Positions 40,632-49,586 are shown, counted from the stretch's first letter. The stretch is 64,000 bases of DNA from Mesorhizobium sp. M2A.F.Ca.ET.046.03.2.1 (GCF_003952425.1 NZ_CP034449.1:5382001-5446000), one strand, 5' to 3'. The notes: generated by a model from the letters alone, not told the origin. Program-made: numbers and translations.

Positions 40632-40655
40632 GGCGCGCCGCCCGAACGCATCCAC

Positions 40656-40687
40656 GAGGTGGTCGGATCGTTCCGGCCACCTCTTTT
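40656..40687 (+). terminator. Intrinsic terminator/attenuator after the binding-protein gene
   Basis: A 12-bp stem with one or two G-U/mismatch positions (GAGGTGGTCGGA / TCCGGCCACCTC) around TCGT, followed by TTTT. It lies 24 nt after the binding-protein stop and 23 nt before the next start. Partial termination here would give the excess of binding protein over permease usual in importers. Confidence 0.65.
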
Positions 40688-40710
40688 CCCGTTGATGACA
40701 GCAGCCGCCG

Positions 40711-42834
40711 ATGACTTTTCGTGAACGCCTCCAGGCCTGGCGCTACAATCTCGTGCCCGACCATCTGGTCGGGGAGATCCTGACCAAGCGCTGGACCGAC
40801 AACGCCATACCTTTCCTGGCGCTGGTGGCGACGCTCGGCGTGTTCGGCTCGATCATTCCGGGTTTCTTCAAGCTCACTTCGCTGCAGGAATCGACGCGCC
40901 AGCTCGGCGAGTTCTCGTTGGTGGTCATCGGCATGACGGTGGTGATGCTGGGCGGCGGCATCGACCTCTCGGTCGGCTCGATCTTCGCGCTGTCCTGCTT
41001 TTCCGCCGTCTATGTCTTCTTCATCCTCGAGCAGTCGATCTGGCTGGCCCTGGCCGCGGCGCTCGCCACCGGGCTCATCTTCGGCGCCATCAACGGCTAC
41101 CTCGTAGGGTATCTCAGGCTGCGCGCCTTTCTCACCACGCTGGTCACCTTCATCTTCGGGCGGGCGCTGTTCGACATATTGGTCAGCACCTATGCCGCCG
41201 ATGTGCAGCTTTCCCAGGCCTCGTCCGACGTGCTCGATTTCATCGGCGACGGGACATTCTGGGGCCTGTCGATTTCGGTCTGGCTGGCCGTCATCCTCGC
41301 CATCGTCACGCATATCGCGCTGACGCGCTCGCGGCCGGGTTGGCACGTGCTGGCGGTGGGCGGCTCGCGGCGCTCGGCGCACAATGCCGGCATCCGCGTG
41401 CGCCGCACCGTCTTCATGACCTATGTCTTTTCCGGCTTCTGCTCATCGATCGGCGGGTTCCTCATCGCCTGCCGTCTGAGCGGGGCGGGCCCGGGCACCG
41501 GCCTCAACCTGGAAATCATGGCGCTGACGGCGGCGGTGGTCGGGGGCGTAAGCCTCGGCGGCGGGCGAGGCTCTGTGGTCAAGGGCCTGATGGGCGCCAT
41601 CATCGTGCTCACCATGACCAACGGCCTGATCCGGCTCGGCTACGGCACCGGCACCAACCAGATGGTGCTCGGCATCCTGCTCGCGGTCGCCGTCACCATC
41701 GACATCCGCTGGCTGAAGAACCGACACAAGGTGCTGAACGAGGTCTATGTCGCGCCGGTCTATCTCAAGATGGGCGAGACGCAATCGGCCGCGCCCGGCT
41801 CCGGCACGCCCTACGAGCTCGACAACCGGCTGTCGGCAGCGGACCATATCGGGCTCGGCGAGCTGGAGGGACCGGAAGATGTTATCCTCGATCGTGACGA
41901 CCATCTCTATTGCGGCACACGCCACGGCGAGATCGTTCGCTTCTTCGCGCCGGACTATGTGAAGTCGGAAGTGTTTGCCCATATCGGCGGCTTTCCGCTG
42001 GGCCTTGCTTTCGACAAGCAAGGCAATCTGATCAGCTGCGTCGGCGCCATGGGGCTCTATTCGGTCTCGCCGGAGCGCGAGGTGAAGCGCCTTTCGGCCG
42101 AAACGTCGCGCTCCTGGACCTCGATCGTCGATGATGCGCGCCTGCGCGACCCGAACGACTGCGACATCGCGCCGGACGGCCGCATCTATTTCACGGATTC
42201 CACCAAGCGCTATGACGCGCATGACTGGGCGCTGGACTCGATCGAGAACCGCGCCACCGGACGCCTGCTGGTCTATGATCCGAAGGACGGCTCGACGAAG
42301 ACGCTGCTCGACGGTTATCGCTACACCAACGGGGTCTGCATGGCGCATGACGGCAAGTCGCTGTTCTTCGCCGAAAGCTGGGCCTGCCGCGTGCATCGCT
42401 ACTGGCTGGAAGGGCCGAAGGCCGGCACCGCCGAATGCGTCATCCGCGACATGCCAGGCTATCCCGATAACATCAATCGCGCGTCGGACGGCAATTACTG
42501 GATGGCCTGGCTCGGCATGCGCACGCCGAGCTTCGACCTGTCGCTACGCCACCCAGATATGCGCAAGCGCATGACGCGGCGCCTGCCGCAGGACGAATGG
42601 CTGTTTCCCAACATCAACACCGGCGGCGTGGTGAAGTTCAACGAGAAGGGCGGCATCGTTGAGACGCTCGGCGATCTTTCCGGCAACGCGCATCCGATGG
42701 TGACGTCGATGCGCGAGCACAAGGGCTATCTGTTCGTCGGCGGCATCCTCAACAACCGCATTGGCCGCTACAAGATTTCGGGCGCCGACCCGAACTGGAC
42801 CAGCCCCGCTTCCTATTGGGGAGCAAGACCATGA
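40711..42834 (+). CDS. ABC permease fused to an SMP-30/strictosidine-synthase-like beta-propeller
   Basis: 707 residues. Residues 1 to about 335 are a complete ribose-type permease (VVMLGGGIDLSVGSIFALSCF; LTAAVVGGVSLGGGRGSVVKG; ending in GILLAVAVTIDIRWLKN). Residues about 365-705 are a soluble six-bladed propeller of the SMP-30/gluconolactonase/strictosidine synthase superfamily (GLGELEGPEDVILDRDDHLYCGTRHGEIVRF; DPNDCDIAPDGRIYFTDST; CMAHDGKSLFFAESWACRVHRY; MPGYPDNINRASDGNYWMAW). No stop or frameshift separates them. The fusion puts a possible lactonase or ligand-handling domain on the channel, probably on the cytoplasmic side after the last membrane segment. Confidence 0.88.
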   Translation: MTFRERLQAWRYNLVPDHLVGEILTKRWTDNAIPFLALVATLGVFGSIIPGFFKLTSLQESTRQLGEFSLVVIGMTVVMLGGGIDLSVGSIFALSCFSAVYVFFILEQSIWLALAAALATGLIFGAINGYLVGYLRLRAFLTTLVTFIFGRALFDILVSTYAADVQLSQASSDVLDFIGDGTFWGLSISVWLAVILAIVTHIALTRSRPGWHVLAVGGSRRSAHNAGIRVRRTVFMTYVFSGFCSSIGGFLIACRLSGAGPGTGLNLEIMALTAAVVGGVSLGGGRGSVVKGLMGAIIVLTMTNGLIRLGYGTGTNQMVLGILLAVAVTIDIRWLKNRHKVLNEVYVAPVYLKMGETQSAAPGSGTPYELDNRLSAADHIGLGELEGPEDVILDRDDHLYCGTRHGEIVRFFAPDYVKSEVFAHIGGFPLGLAFDKQGNLISCVGAMGLYSVSPEREVKRLSAETSRSWTSIVDDARLRDPNDCDIAPDGRIYFTDSTKRYDAHDWALDSIENRATGRLLVYDPKDGSTKTLLDGYRYTNGVCMAHDGKSLFFAESWACRVHRYWLEGPKAGTAECVIRDMPGYPDNINRASDGNYWMAWLGMRTPSFDLSLRHPDMRKRMTRRLPQDEWLFPNINTGGVVKFNEKGGIVETLGDLSGNAHPMVTSMREHKGYLFVGGILNNRIGRYKISGADPNWTSPASYWGARP

Positions 42835-43880
42835 TCCTCGATCCGATCCTGGATGTCTTTCGCGGCAGGGCGGTCACCATTCCGCCACTCGACGGCGCCT
42901 TCCGCCCCAACACGCGGCTGGATGACCTGCCTGCCTTCGCCGAATTGAGCGAGCCGGACAATCTGCTGTCGGCGGTCGGCCGGCTGCTCGTCTCCAGCGG
43001 CAATGCCGTCCTTGCGATCGCGGCCGGTGCCGAGGCTGTCGTGGTCGAGACATTTCAGTCGCCAGTCACCGCGCTGGCACTGTCGCCAGAGGGGGACCTG
43101 ACTGCCGGATTGGAAAACGGCAAGCTGCTGATTGCCGGCAAGGAGGTTTCGCTGCCGGCCGAATTAAGGTGCATCACCGCGCTTGCCTATGCCGATGACG
43201 GCACGCTGTGGCTGGCCAATGGTTCGGCCCAGCACCTGCCTTCGCAATGGGCGGCCGACCTGATGAAGAAGGGCGCGTCCGGCTCGCTGTGGCGGCGCGG
43301 GGCAGGGGGCATCAGTTTCCAGAGGATCGCCGGTGACATCGCCTTTCCTTATGGGCTGCATCCGATCGGCGCCGACGTGCTGGTGAGCGAAAGCTGGCGT
43401 CACCAGCTTGTTCGCTTCGACGGATCGAACGGCAACCGCTCGACGGTGCTGACGCATCTGCCCGGCTATCCCGCGCGGCTTTCGCCGGCCGGCGATGGTG
43501 GCGCCTGGCTGACGCTGTTTGCGCCACGCAACCGGCTGATCGAATTCGTGCTGCAGGAAACGCATTATCGCCAGGACATGATCGATCAGGTGCCGCCGGC
43601 CTACTGGATCGCTCCCGCGCTCGCCTCCAGCCGCAGCTTCCTCGAGCCGCTGCAATGCGGCGGCATCCGCACCATGGGCATCCACAAGCCGTGGTCGCCC
43701 AGCCGCTCTTACGGGCTCGTCGTGAAGCTGGACCCGGCCCTGCAGCCGCAATTCAGCCTGCACAGCCGCGCCAATGGCACGCGCCACGGCGTCTGCAGCG
43801 TGGCCGAACGGGATGGCCGCCTGTACGTCGCCGCGAAAGGCGGCGATTGTGTGCTGGCGCTCGATACGGGAGGTTTCTGA
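42831..43880 (+). CDS. Second SMP-30/strictosidine-synthase-like propeller protein
   Basis: 349 residues, no signal peptide. Shares the propeller pattern of the fusion gene (FPYGLHPIGADVLVSESWRHQLVRFD, LPGYPARLSPAGDGGAWLTLF) but is diverged. ATG 42831 overlaps the fusion stop by 4 nt and its own stop overlaps the ATPase by one base. Superfamily members are lactonases or related hydrolases; two copies next to each other suggest a lactone or aldonate-type substrate, which is inference. Confidence 0.8.
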   Translation: MILDPILDVFRGRAVTIPPLDGAFRPNTRLDDLPAFAELSEPDNLLSAVGRLLVSSGNAVLAIAAGAEAVVVETFQSPVTALALSPEGDLTAGLENGKLLIAGKEVSLPAELRCITALAYADDGTLWLANGSAQHLPSQWAADLMKKGASGSLWRRGAGGISFQRIAGDIAFPYGLHPIGADVLVSESWRHQLVRFDGSNGNRSTVLTHLPGYPARLSPAGDGGAWLTLFAPRNRLIEFVLQETHYRQDMIDQVPPAYWIAPALASSRSFLEPLQCGGIRTMGIHKPWSPSRSYGLVVKLDPALQPQFSLHSRANGTRHGVCSVAERDGRLYVAAKGGDCVLALDTGGF

Positions 43881-45376
43881 TGGAACCGATCATCCGACTG
43901 GAAAACGTCACCAAGACCTATCGCGGCGTGCCGGCGGTGAAGAATGTCAGCTTCGATCTGAGGAAGGGCGAGATCCACGCGCTGCTCGGCGAGAACGGCG
44001 CCGGCAAGTCGACGCTGACCAAGATCATCGCCGGCGTCGTCGACGCGACGTCGGGCAAGATGTTCCACAAGGGCGTCGAGACGGCGTATGCCTCGCCACA
44101 CGCCGCACTGGAAGCCGGCATCGCCATGGTGTTCCAGGAGACCAGCCTGGTGCCGTCGATGACGGTGGCGCAGAACCTCTATCTCGGTACCGAGAAATTC
44201 CTCAACCGGCTGCGCGGCACCTATATCTCGGCGCAGCAATTCCTGCAGTCGCTGAATTTTCCGGTCGACCCCAATGCCATGGTGGCGACGCTTGGCGCTG
44301 CCAAGCGTCAGATGGTCGAGATCGCGCGCGCCGTCCACCACAATGCCGAGATCATCATATTCGACGAGCCCACGGCGACGCTGACGCCCGAGGAGAAGCG
44401 CCATTTCTTCGCGCTGATCCGGAGGCTGAAGGCGCGCGGTGTCTCTATCGTCTTCATCAGCCACGCGCTGGAAGAAGCGCTGATGATCGCCGACCGCATC
44501 ACCATTTTGCGCGACGGCGAACTGGTGATCACCGACGACACCTCCGCCTTCGACCGCGACAGGATCGTCGCCGCCATGGTCGGGCGCTCGCTGACGGGCC
44601 AGATCTACCGCCAGCGCGACGAGACGAAATTGCGCAAGGCCGGCAAGAAGGTGCTCTCGGTGCAGGACATCTCGATGAGCAACATCGTGCGCAACAATTC
44701 CTTCTCGATCTTCGAGGGCCAGATCACCGGCGTGTTCGGGCTGATCGGCTCCGGCCGCACCGAGACTTTCAAGATCGTCTCAGGCATCTACAAGCGCGAC
44801 TTTTTGCGCGGTGGCGCGATTGAATTGGACGACAGACCGGTACGCTACCTCGTGCCGAGCGAGGCGGTGGCCGACGGCATCGTCTATGTCACCGAGGACC
44901 GCAAGAGCGAAGGCATCTTCGAGACGATGGGCATTGCGGAGAACCTGTTCGGCGGCCTGCTCGCCGCCGGCCGCGAAAAGGCCTGGGTGATCAACCAGCA
45001 GGAGATGCGCCAGCTCTCGGCCGAATGGACCAAGACGCTCAACATCAAGGCGATCAACGACAATGCGCGCGTGGTCGAGCTCTCCGGCGGCAACCAGCAG
45101 AAAGTGGTGATCGGCAAGGGGCTGGTGCAGCAGCCGCGCATCGTCATCTTCGACGAGCCGACGCGCGGCGTCGACGTCGGCGCCATCGCAGAGATCCACC
45201 AGATCATCAACCGGCTGGCCGACGAAGGTCTCGCCGTCGTCGTCATCTCGTCCTACCTGCCGGAGATCATAAACCTGTCGGACCGCATCCTTGTCTGCCG
45301 CCAGGGCCGCATCGTGGAGGAGTTCTCTCCGGCGGAGGCTACGGAGGAGAAGATTATGTATGCGGCGGTGCACTAG
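43880..45376 (+). CDS. Sugar ABC transporter ATP-binding protein (RbsA-type, two domains)
   Basis: 498 residues with two ABC domains. First: Walker A GENGAGKST, Walker B IIIFDEPTATL, with an atypical signature LGAAKRQMVEIARA. Second: degenerate Walker A GLIGSGRTET as usual for RbsA, signature LSGGNQQKVVIGKGL, IVIFDEPTRGVDVGA. Completes the importer with the two permeases and the binding protein. Confidence 0.93.
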   Translation: MEPIIRLENVTKTYRGVPAVKNVSFDLRKGEIHALLGENGAGKSTLTKIIAGVVDATSGKMFHKGVETAYASPHAALEAGIAMVFQETSLVPSMTVAQNLYLGTEKFLNRLRGTYISAQQFLQSLNFPVDPNAMVATLGAAKRQMVEIARAVHHNAEIIIFDEPTATLTPEEKRHFFALIRRLKARGVSIVFISHALEEALMIADRITILRDGELVITDDTSAFDRDRIVAAMVGRSLTGQIYRQRDETKLRKAGKKVLSVQDISMSNIVRNNSFSIFEGQITGVFGLIGSGRTETFKIVSGIYKRDFLRGGAIELDDRPVRYLVPSEAVADGIVYVTEDRKSEGIFETMGIAENLFGGLLAAGREKAWVINQQEMRQLSAEWTKTLNIKAINDNARVVELSGGNQQKVVIGKGLVQQPRIVIFDEPTRGVDVGAIAEIHQIINRLADEGLAVVVISSYLPEIINLSDRILVCRQGRIVEEFSPAEATEEKIMYAAVH

Positions 45377-45515
45377 GGTGTGCCGATATTCAGGTGAGGC
45401 CGGCCTGCAAATGGCGAGCTCCTCCGCTTCCGGTGCTCACGTACGAAAGTACGCTCCGCTCCGGTTCTCGGAGCCCACCATTTTCGACTCGGCCTGACCT
45501 GAATCTGGACACACC
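45377..45515. repeat. MITE-like foldback element
   Basis: A 139-bp segment with imperfect terminal inverted repeats of about 26 bp (left begins GGTGTGCCGATATTCAGGT, right ends CCTGAATCTGGACACACC) and an internal palindrome around CGTACGAAAGTACG. It starts on the base after the ATPase stop codon, so it may also end the transcript. No coding capacity. Confidence 0.65.
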
Positions 45516-45632
45516 CCACCGGTGCCGCCTGCCACGCCGAAAGGCGCAAGTGCCAATCAAGTGAATGGACTATCGGAGGCTATTAAGCATCCGGATTCAA
45601 TCCCAGCATCTAAAACTGAAAGGAAAACGCTC

Positions 45633-46040
45633 ATGGCCACCACAAAGCTTTTTACCGACGCCGAGGTCGAAAAGATCCCGGCGGTGAAGGCCGTGTTCGA
45701 CGATATCCGGGCGACGCGGAAATCCGATTTCGTCAACAATTTCTGGCGCGGGCTGGCCAATGATCCGGCGGCGCTGAAGCGGGTTTGGAAGCAGCTCAAG
45801 GCGGTGATGGTCGCCGACAGTGCCATCGATCCGCTGACAAAGGAAATGATCTATATCGCCGTCTCGACCGCCAATGGCTGTTCCTACTGCATCCATTCGC
45901 ACACCGCCGCCGCGCGGGCCAAAGGCATGACCGACGTGCAGCATGGCGAGCTGGTGTCGATCATCGGGCTCGCCGGGCAGACTAACCATCTGGTGACGGC
46001 CATGCAGATACCGGTCGACCCGCAATTCGAGGTGAAGTGA
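45633..46040 (+). CDS. Carboxymuconolactone decarboxylase / AhpD-like family protein
   Basis: 135 residues with the AhpD-type redox motif: Glu71 (KEMIYIAVSTANG), Cys83-x-x-Cys86 and His90 (CSYCIHSH). Such proteins are alkylhydroperoxidase-like thiol enzymes rather than true PcaC. AAAGGAAAA precedes ATG 45633; a frame open further upstream runs into intergenic repeat sequence. Separated from the importer by the foldback element, so co-transcription is uncertain. Confidence 0.82.
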   Translation: MATTKLFTDAEVEKIPAVKAVFDDIRATRKSDFVNNFWRGLANDPAALKRVWKQLKAVMVADSAIDPLTKEMIYIAVSTANGCSYCIHSHTAAARAKGMTDVQHGELVSIIGLAGQTNHLVTAMQIPVDPQFEVK

Positions 46041-46061
46041 GACGCCGACTTTCCCTTCTCC

Positions 46062-46068
46062 CCTTGTG
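46062..46068. repeat. Left target-site duplication of the IS4-family element
   Basis: CCTTGTG here and at 47366-47372 flank the 19-bp terminal repeats. Removing the element and one copy restores CTTCTCCCCTTGTGGGAGAAG, a normal member of the local foldback repeat. Confidence 0.7.
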
Positions 46069-47365
46069 CAGGGCTGTCCGGGGAAAGTTAGACATAGTCG
46101 AGGCTCATCTGATCGGGAGAGCAGCGGGGGTACCTTCGACTTGGATTGACGGGCGGCGGTTTGTCGATGGCGGCGATGTGGCGCCGCTCGAACAGGCATC
46201 GTGTCACCAGGTCGGTGAAGCGCAGGATCGGCAGTGCAACGCGATATGCGCGCGCTGCAATGCGCAACAGCGCATAGGCGATCATGGCGGCGAAGAGCTG
46301 CAGGCGGATGGCGTTGTCATTGTTGCCGAGGAACTTACGGATCTTGAGGTGCTGCTTGATCCAGCGGAACAGGAGCTCAATCTGCCAGCGCCCCTTGTAG
46401 AGGGCTGCTATGTCGGCGGCCGAGCGCTCGAGATCGTTGGTCAGCAGCGTGATGGTGTCGCCTTCGTCTCGCTTCACGATGATGCGACGCAAGCGGATCG
46501 GCAGTTTGGAATCGCCTTTGCTGGCAAAGCTCACCTCGGCATCCTCAAGCACGGTGAAGCCATCGCCGTGCATGGCTGCGAGGGGACGATCGCACACCAG
46601 CTTGAGCCCCATGTTGGTTTTGGGCCGGGTGACGAAGAAGGCTTGCGCCGCCGCGATCGCCGTCCACCAGCCGTAGTGGCAGTAACCCTTGTCGAACACG
46701 TAGGTCGCACCGTCTTCGATAGAGATGGTGCGGCCGATCTGGGCGTCGTTGACGTTGGCATCGGTGATGTCGAGGACGCGCGGACAGTCGCTGTCTGGAT
46801 CATAGACGATATGCAGCTTCATGCCGCGGATGCGGCCGTTCGACTTGGCCCAGTCGCAAAGCTTGCCGAGCGGGATGGGCGTGGAATCGATCAGCCGCAG
46901 CATGGCACTGCCTTCGCGACGCATCTGCCGGTCGAGTTGGCCTGCAAGCAGGGCGAACGTCTCGGCGAAGACGGCTACAGGGCGGCGCCGGTTGGCGTCC
47001 GACAAGGTCGAGCGCCGCAACAGGTCGCTGCCGAGGTGGTAATGGTGCTGGCAGTTGGCGTTCCAGCCGGCTTGCAGGCTGCGAAGGCTCGTCGCGCCGC
47101 TGAGCTGAGCATAGATCAACACCACGAGATGGTCCCAGCTCTTGAACGACTTGTCATACGCATCCCCGTCATGGCTATCCACAATCGTCTGGAAGCGGCG
47201 ACGATTGATCGGTTCAACCAGCTTGCCAAGAATGCTAGGCGTAAAGCGCATGCCCCGTTCCCTTTCTGAGTCTCGACAACCAGAAGGTAGACGGAAAATC
47301 CCCGTCTTACGGGGCATGCACATGCGGCATTTCGATTCACCCGAACCTTTCCCCGGACAGCCCTG
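46069..47365 (-). mobile_element. IS4-family insertion sequence, complete
   Basis: 1297 bp with perfect 19-bp terminal inverted repeats CAGGGCTGTCCGGGGAAAG (46069-46087) and its complement (47347-47365), flanked by a 7-bp duplication CCTTGTG. One intact transposase on the minus strand. Intact ends and gene suggest recent insertion and possible activity. It sits inside the left arm of a foldback intergenic repeat. Confidence 0.88.
46088..47251 (-). CDS. IS4-family transposase (N-terminal DUF4372)
   Basis: 387 residues from the ATG that begins MRFTPSILGKLVEPINRRRF, the normal start of DUF4372-type IS4 transposases; an upstream ATG at 47323 would add 24 unrelated residues. The DDE triad is seen as Asp122 (RLIDSTPIPL), Asp187 (VFDKGYCHYGWW) and Glu292 in the IS4 signature Tyr285-x2-Arg288-x3-Glu292-x6-Lys299. 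Intact, so presumably functional. Confidence 0.92.
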   Translation of the reverse strand: MRFTPSILGKLVEPINRRRFQTIVDSHDGDAYDKSFKSWDHLVVLIYAQLSGATSLRSLQAGWNANCQHHYHLGSDLLRRSTLSDANRRRPVAVFAETFALLAGQLDRQMRREGSAMLRLIDSTPIPLGKLCDWAKSNGRIRGMKLHIVYDPDSDCPRVLDITDANVNDAQIGRTISIEDGATYVFDKGYCHYGWWTAIAAAQAFFVTRPKTNMGLKLVCDRPLAAMHGDGFTVLEDAEVSFASKGDSKLPIRLRRIIVKRDEGDTITLLTNDLERSAADIAALYKGRWQIELLFRWIKQHLKIRKFLGNNDNAIRLQLFAAMIAYALLRIAARAYRVALPILRFTDLVTRCLFERRHIAAIDKPPPVNPSRRYPRCSPDQMSLDYV

Positions 47366-47548
47366 CCTTGTGGGAGAAGGTGGCCGAGCGAAGCTCGGAC
47401 GGATGAGGGGTGTTCCAGCGGAGTGAGACGTGAAAAGATCTAAGATGCTGAAAGCACTTACTTTTTAACGTCTCACTCCGCTGGAGCACCCCTCATCCGT
47501 CTCGGCGCTGCGCGCCGATCCACCTTCCCCCACAAGGGGGGAAGGAAG
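47366..47548. repeat. Foldback intergenic repeat carrying the IS insertion
   Basis: Long inverted repeat: GACGGATGAGGGGTG followed by TCCAGCGGAGTGAGACGT on the left (about 47398-47431), and its near-perfect complement on the right (about 47468-47503). The outer arms are CTTCTCCCCTTGTGGGAGAAG-type on the left (split by the IS, 46051-46068 plus 47366-47380) and CCTTCCCCCACAAGGGGGGAAGG on the right. It separates the convergent CMD and amidohydrolase genes. Confidence 0.7.
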
Positions 47549-47556
47549 AGGCAGCA

Positions 47557-48444
47557 TTACGCCGGCCGATACACTTTCTCCGCCGTGTTCCAGAAGATGT
47601 CCGCCTCGGCCTTTGCACCATGCCTCGCCACCGCCGCGCGGTGCGCCTTGATCAGCTCGGCGTGGCTGGTCCAGAGCTTCTCGATCGGGAAGTTCGAGCC
47701 GAACATCAGGCGGTCGCTGCCGAGGATGTCGATCGCATTGTCGACGATGTAGGCGATGAGCTCCGGGTCGTTGCGGTGGACGAAGGTGCCGAGCCCCGAC
47801 AGCTTGGCGTAGAAATTGGGCGCCGCCGAAAGCGTGCGCAGGCCGGCCTTCCACGCTTCGGTGGTTTCCGGCTCCATGCTGGTGAGCATGCCGGCATGGG
47901 TGAGGATGAAATTCGTCTCAGGGTTCTCGCCGACCAATGCCAGGCCATCCTTCATCTGCGCGGGAAAAAGCTGCAGGTCGAAGGAGAGGCCGTAATCCTT
48001 CAGCCGCGCCACGTTCTTCCGCACTTTCGGGTCGATCACCTGATCGGCCGAGGCGGCAAAGCGGAAGGCGGGAGTCTCGTGCCAGTGCAGCTGCATGCGC
48101 ACGGCGCGCAGCAGCTTGTATTTCATCAATCGGTCGATCTGCGGGCGCACGTCATCGACCGTCATATCGGCATAGCCGACGATGGCGTGTGGCCAACCGG
48201 TTTCTTGCGCCGTCTTCTGCAGGAAGGCGACTTCCTTCTCGAAATCCTCCTTGGCCCAGTTGGTCTGGACATAGACGGCCTTCTCGACGCCCGAGCCTTT
48301 CTGGTCCTCGAGGAACTCCGTGATCGCGTAATCGCGGCGGATCGGCTCGTAGGGGCCGAAGATGCGCGGCACCATCGGCCCGACCAGCCAGGGCTGATCC
48401 TTTTGGCGCCAGATGTGGAAATGCGCGTCGACGGCTTTCTGCAT
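47557..48444 (-). CDS. Amidohydrolase-family protein (2-pyrone/fuconolactonase-like TIM barrel)
   Basis: 295 residues with DAHFHIW (His-x-His, residues about 6-12), FILTHAGM (His) and DRLMFGSNFPIE (Asp) of the amidohydrolase_2 group, which hydrolyses lactones such as pyrone-dicarboxylate or sugar lactones. The ATG overlaps the VWA-gene stop by one base, placing it at the end of the molybdenum-hydroxylase operon. The likely job is opening a ring or lactone formed from the hydroxylated product; the substrate is not known. Confidence 0.85.
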   Translation of the reverse strand: MQKAVDAHFHIWRQKDQPWLVGPMVPRIFGPYEPIRRDYAITEFLEDQKGSGVEKAVYVQTNWAKEDFEKEVAFLQKTAQETGWPHAIVGYADMTVDDVRPQIDRLMKYKLLRAVRMQLHWHETPAFRFAASADQVIDPKVRKNVARLKDYGLSFDLQLFPAQMKDGLALVGENPETNFILTHAGMLTSMEPETTEAWKAGLRTLSAAPNFYAKLSGLGTFVHRNDPELIAYIVDNAIDILGSDRLMFGSNFPIEKLWTSHAELIKAHRAAVARHGAKAEADIFWNTAEKVYRPA

Positions 48445-49580
48445 CACGATACCCTCTTCCAGATGGAATCGGCCGCCGGGGCGGGGCGGGCGAGCGACAG
48501 GATGAAATCGGTCAGACTCCCGATCGACGAGCCGTCGACCAGATCGTCAAGCACCGGCAGGATTGCCCGCAGCGCCGATGTCGCCGGGCGAAAACGCGCG
48601 TCGCCGGCGAGCGGCGTCGCCAGCGAAAGCCGGAAGGCGCGGGCGCCGAGGCGGCGCATGGCGATCTCCAGTTCGGCATGGCTGCCGCGTTCCAGCCCAT
48701 CGGACAGCACGACGACGCAGGCGCCGCGCGCGAAGGCGGAAAAGCGCGGCACCGACAGGAAAGCGAGCAGCGTCGGGCCCATGCGAGTGCCGCCGTCCCA
48801 ATCGTCGACAAGCGCCGCGGCGCGGGCGAGCGCCTGCCCGCGGTCGCGGATGCGCAGCGCCGAGGTGATACGGGTGAGCCGAGTGCCAATGGTGAAGACT
48901 TCGGCGCGGTCCGCGCCCTGCACGGCGGCGTGCGCGAGCTTGAGGTAATCGGCCGTGTGCAGCTTCATCGAGCCGGAGACATCGATGAGCAGGAGCAGTT
49001 TGCGCGGCACGGCCCGCCGGCGGCGCAGCAGCGGCGAGGGTATGTCGCCATCGGCGCTGACGATTTCCTTGAGCGAACGCCTGAGGTCGAGCGTGCCGCG
49101 CGAGCGGGTGCGGATCGTGCGGAAGGAGCGGCGGGCGGGCAGGGCGGATACGAGCTTGCGGCGGAACTGGCCCAGGCCATCGTCGTCGTGCTGGAAATCG
49201 CGGCTGCTCAGTTGTTCCAGCTCTGAGGAGAGCTCGCCGCCTTTTTCCTGGCGAGCGACCTGGTTCTCTTCCTCGCGCGCGCCGCGATCGTCCTTGACGC
49301 GGGTCTCGTCGTCCTCCTCGGCTTCGATCGAAGGCTTGGCGTCGCCGTAGAAATAGGCGCGGAAATGCGCCTCGAATTCGCCGCGGCGATCGGGCGAGGG
49401 CGCGAGTGTCGAAAGAGCCGCCTCGCGGATGTCGTTCATCGAGCGGGGGCCGAGCAGGGTTACCGCCTGCATAAAGCTGGAGATCTGTTCCGGGGCGATG
49501 GCGAAGGCGTGATCACGGAGCAAACGGGCGAAGCCGAGGAAAGGCGCGGCGGCAGGGCGCAGATTTTGCGGGCGCCTCAT
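48444..49580 (-). CDS. CoxE-like VWA-domain protein
   Basis: 378 residues: N-terminal region rich in charged residues (about 85-130, acidic), then a von Willebrand A domain with the MIDAS motif DVSGSM (about 199-204), TRMGPTL (Thr) and VVLSDGLERG (Asp). CoxE partners with the MoxR ATPase CoxD in maturation of Mo-Cu or Mo hydroxylases. A foldback repeat of about 150 bp separates it from the MoxR gene. Confidence 0.88.
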   Translation of the reverse strand: MRRPQNLRPAAAPFLGFARLLRDHAFAIAPEQISSFMQAVTLLGPRSMNDIREAALSTLAPSPDRRGEFEAHFRAYFYGDAKPSIEAEEDDETRVKDDRGAREEENQVARQEKGGELSSELEQLSSRDFQHDDDGLGQFRRKLVSALPARRSFRTIRTRSRGTLDLRRSLKEIVSADGDIPSPLLRRRRAVPRKLLLLIDVSGSMKLHTADYLKLAHAAVQGADRAEVFTIGTRLTRITSALRIRDRGQALARAAALVDDWDGGTRMGPTLLAFLSVPRFSAFARGACVVVLSDGLERGSHAELEIAMRRLGARAFRLSLATPLAGDARFRPATSALRAILPVLDDLVDGSSIGSLTDFILSLARPAPAADSIWKRVS

Positions 49581-49586
49581 TCCTTC

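Noticed and set aside
45522..45632. Longer N-terminus for the CMD-family protein
   Set aside because: The extra residues come from intergenic sequence next to a repeat; the ribosome site and homology support ATG 45633.
47366..47548. CRISPR or tandem array
   Set aside because: The repeats are inverted arms of one foldback element, without spacers or regular period.
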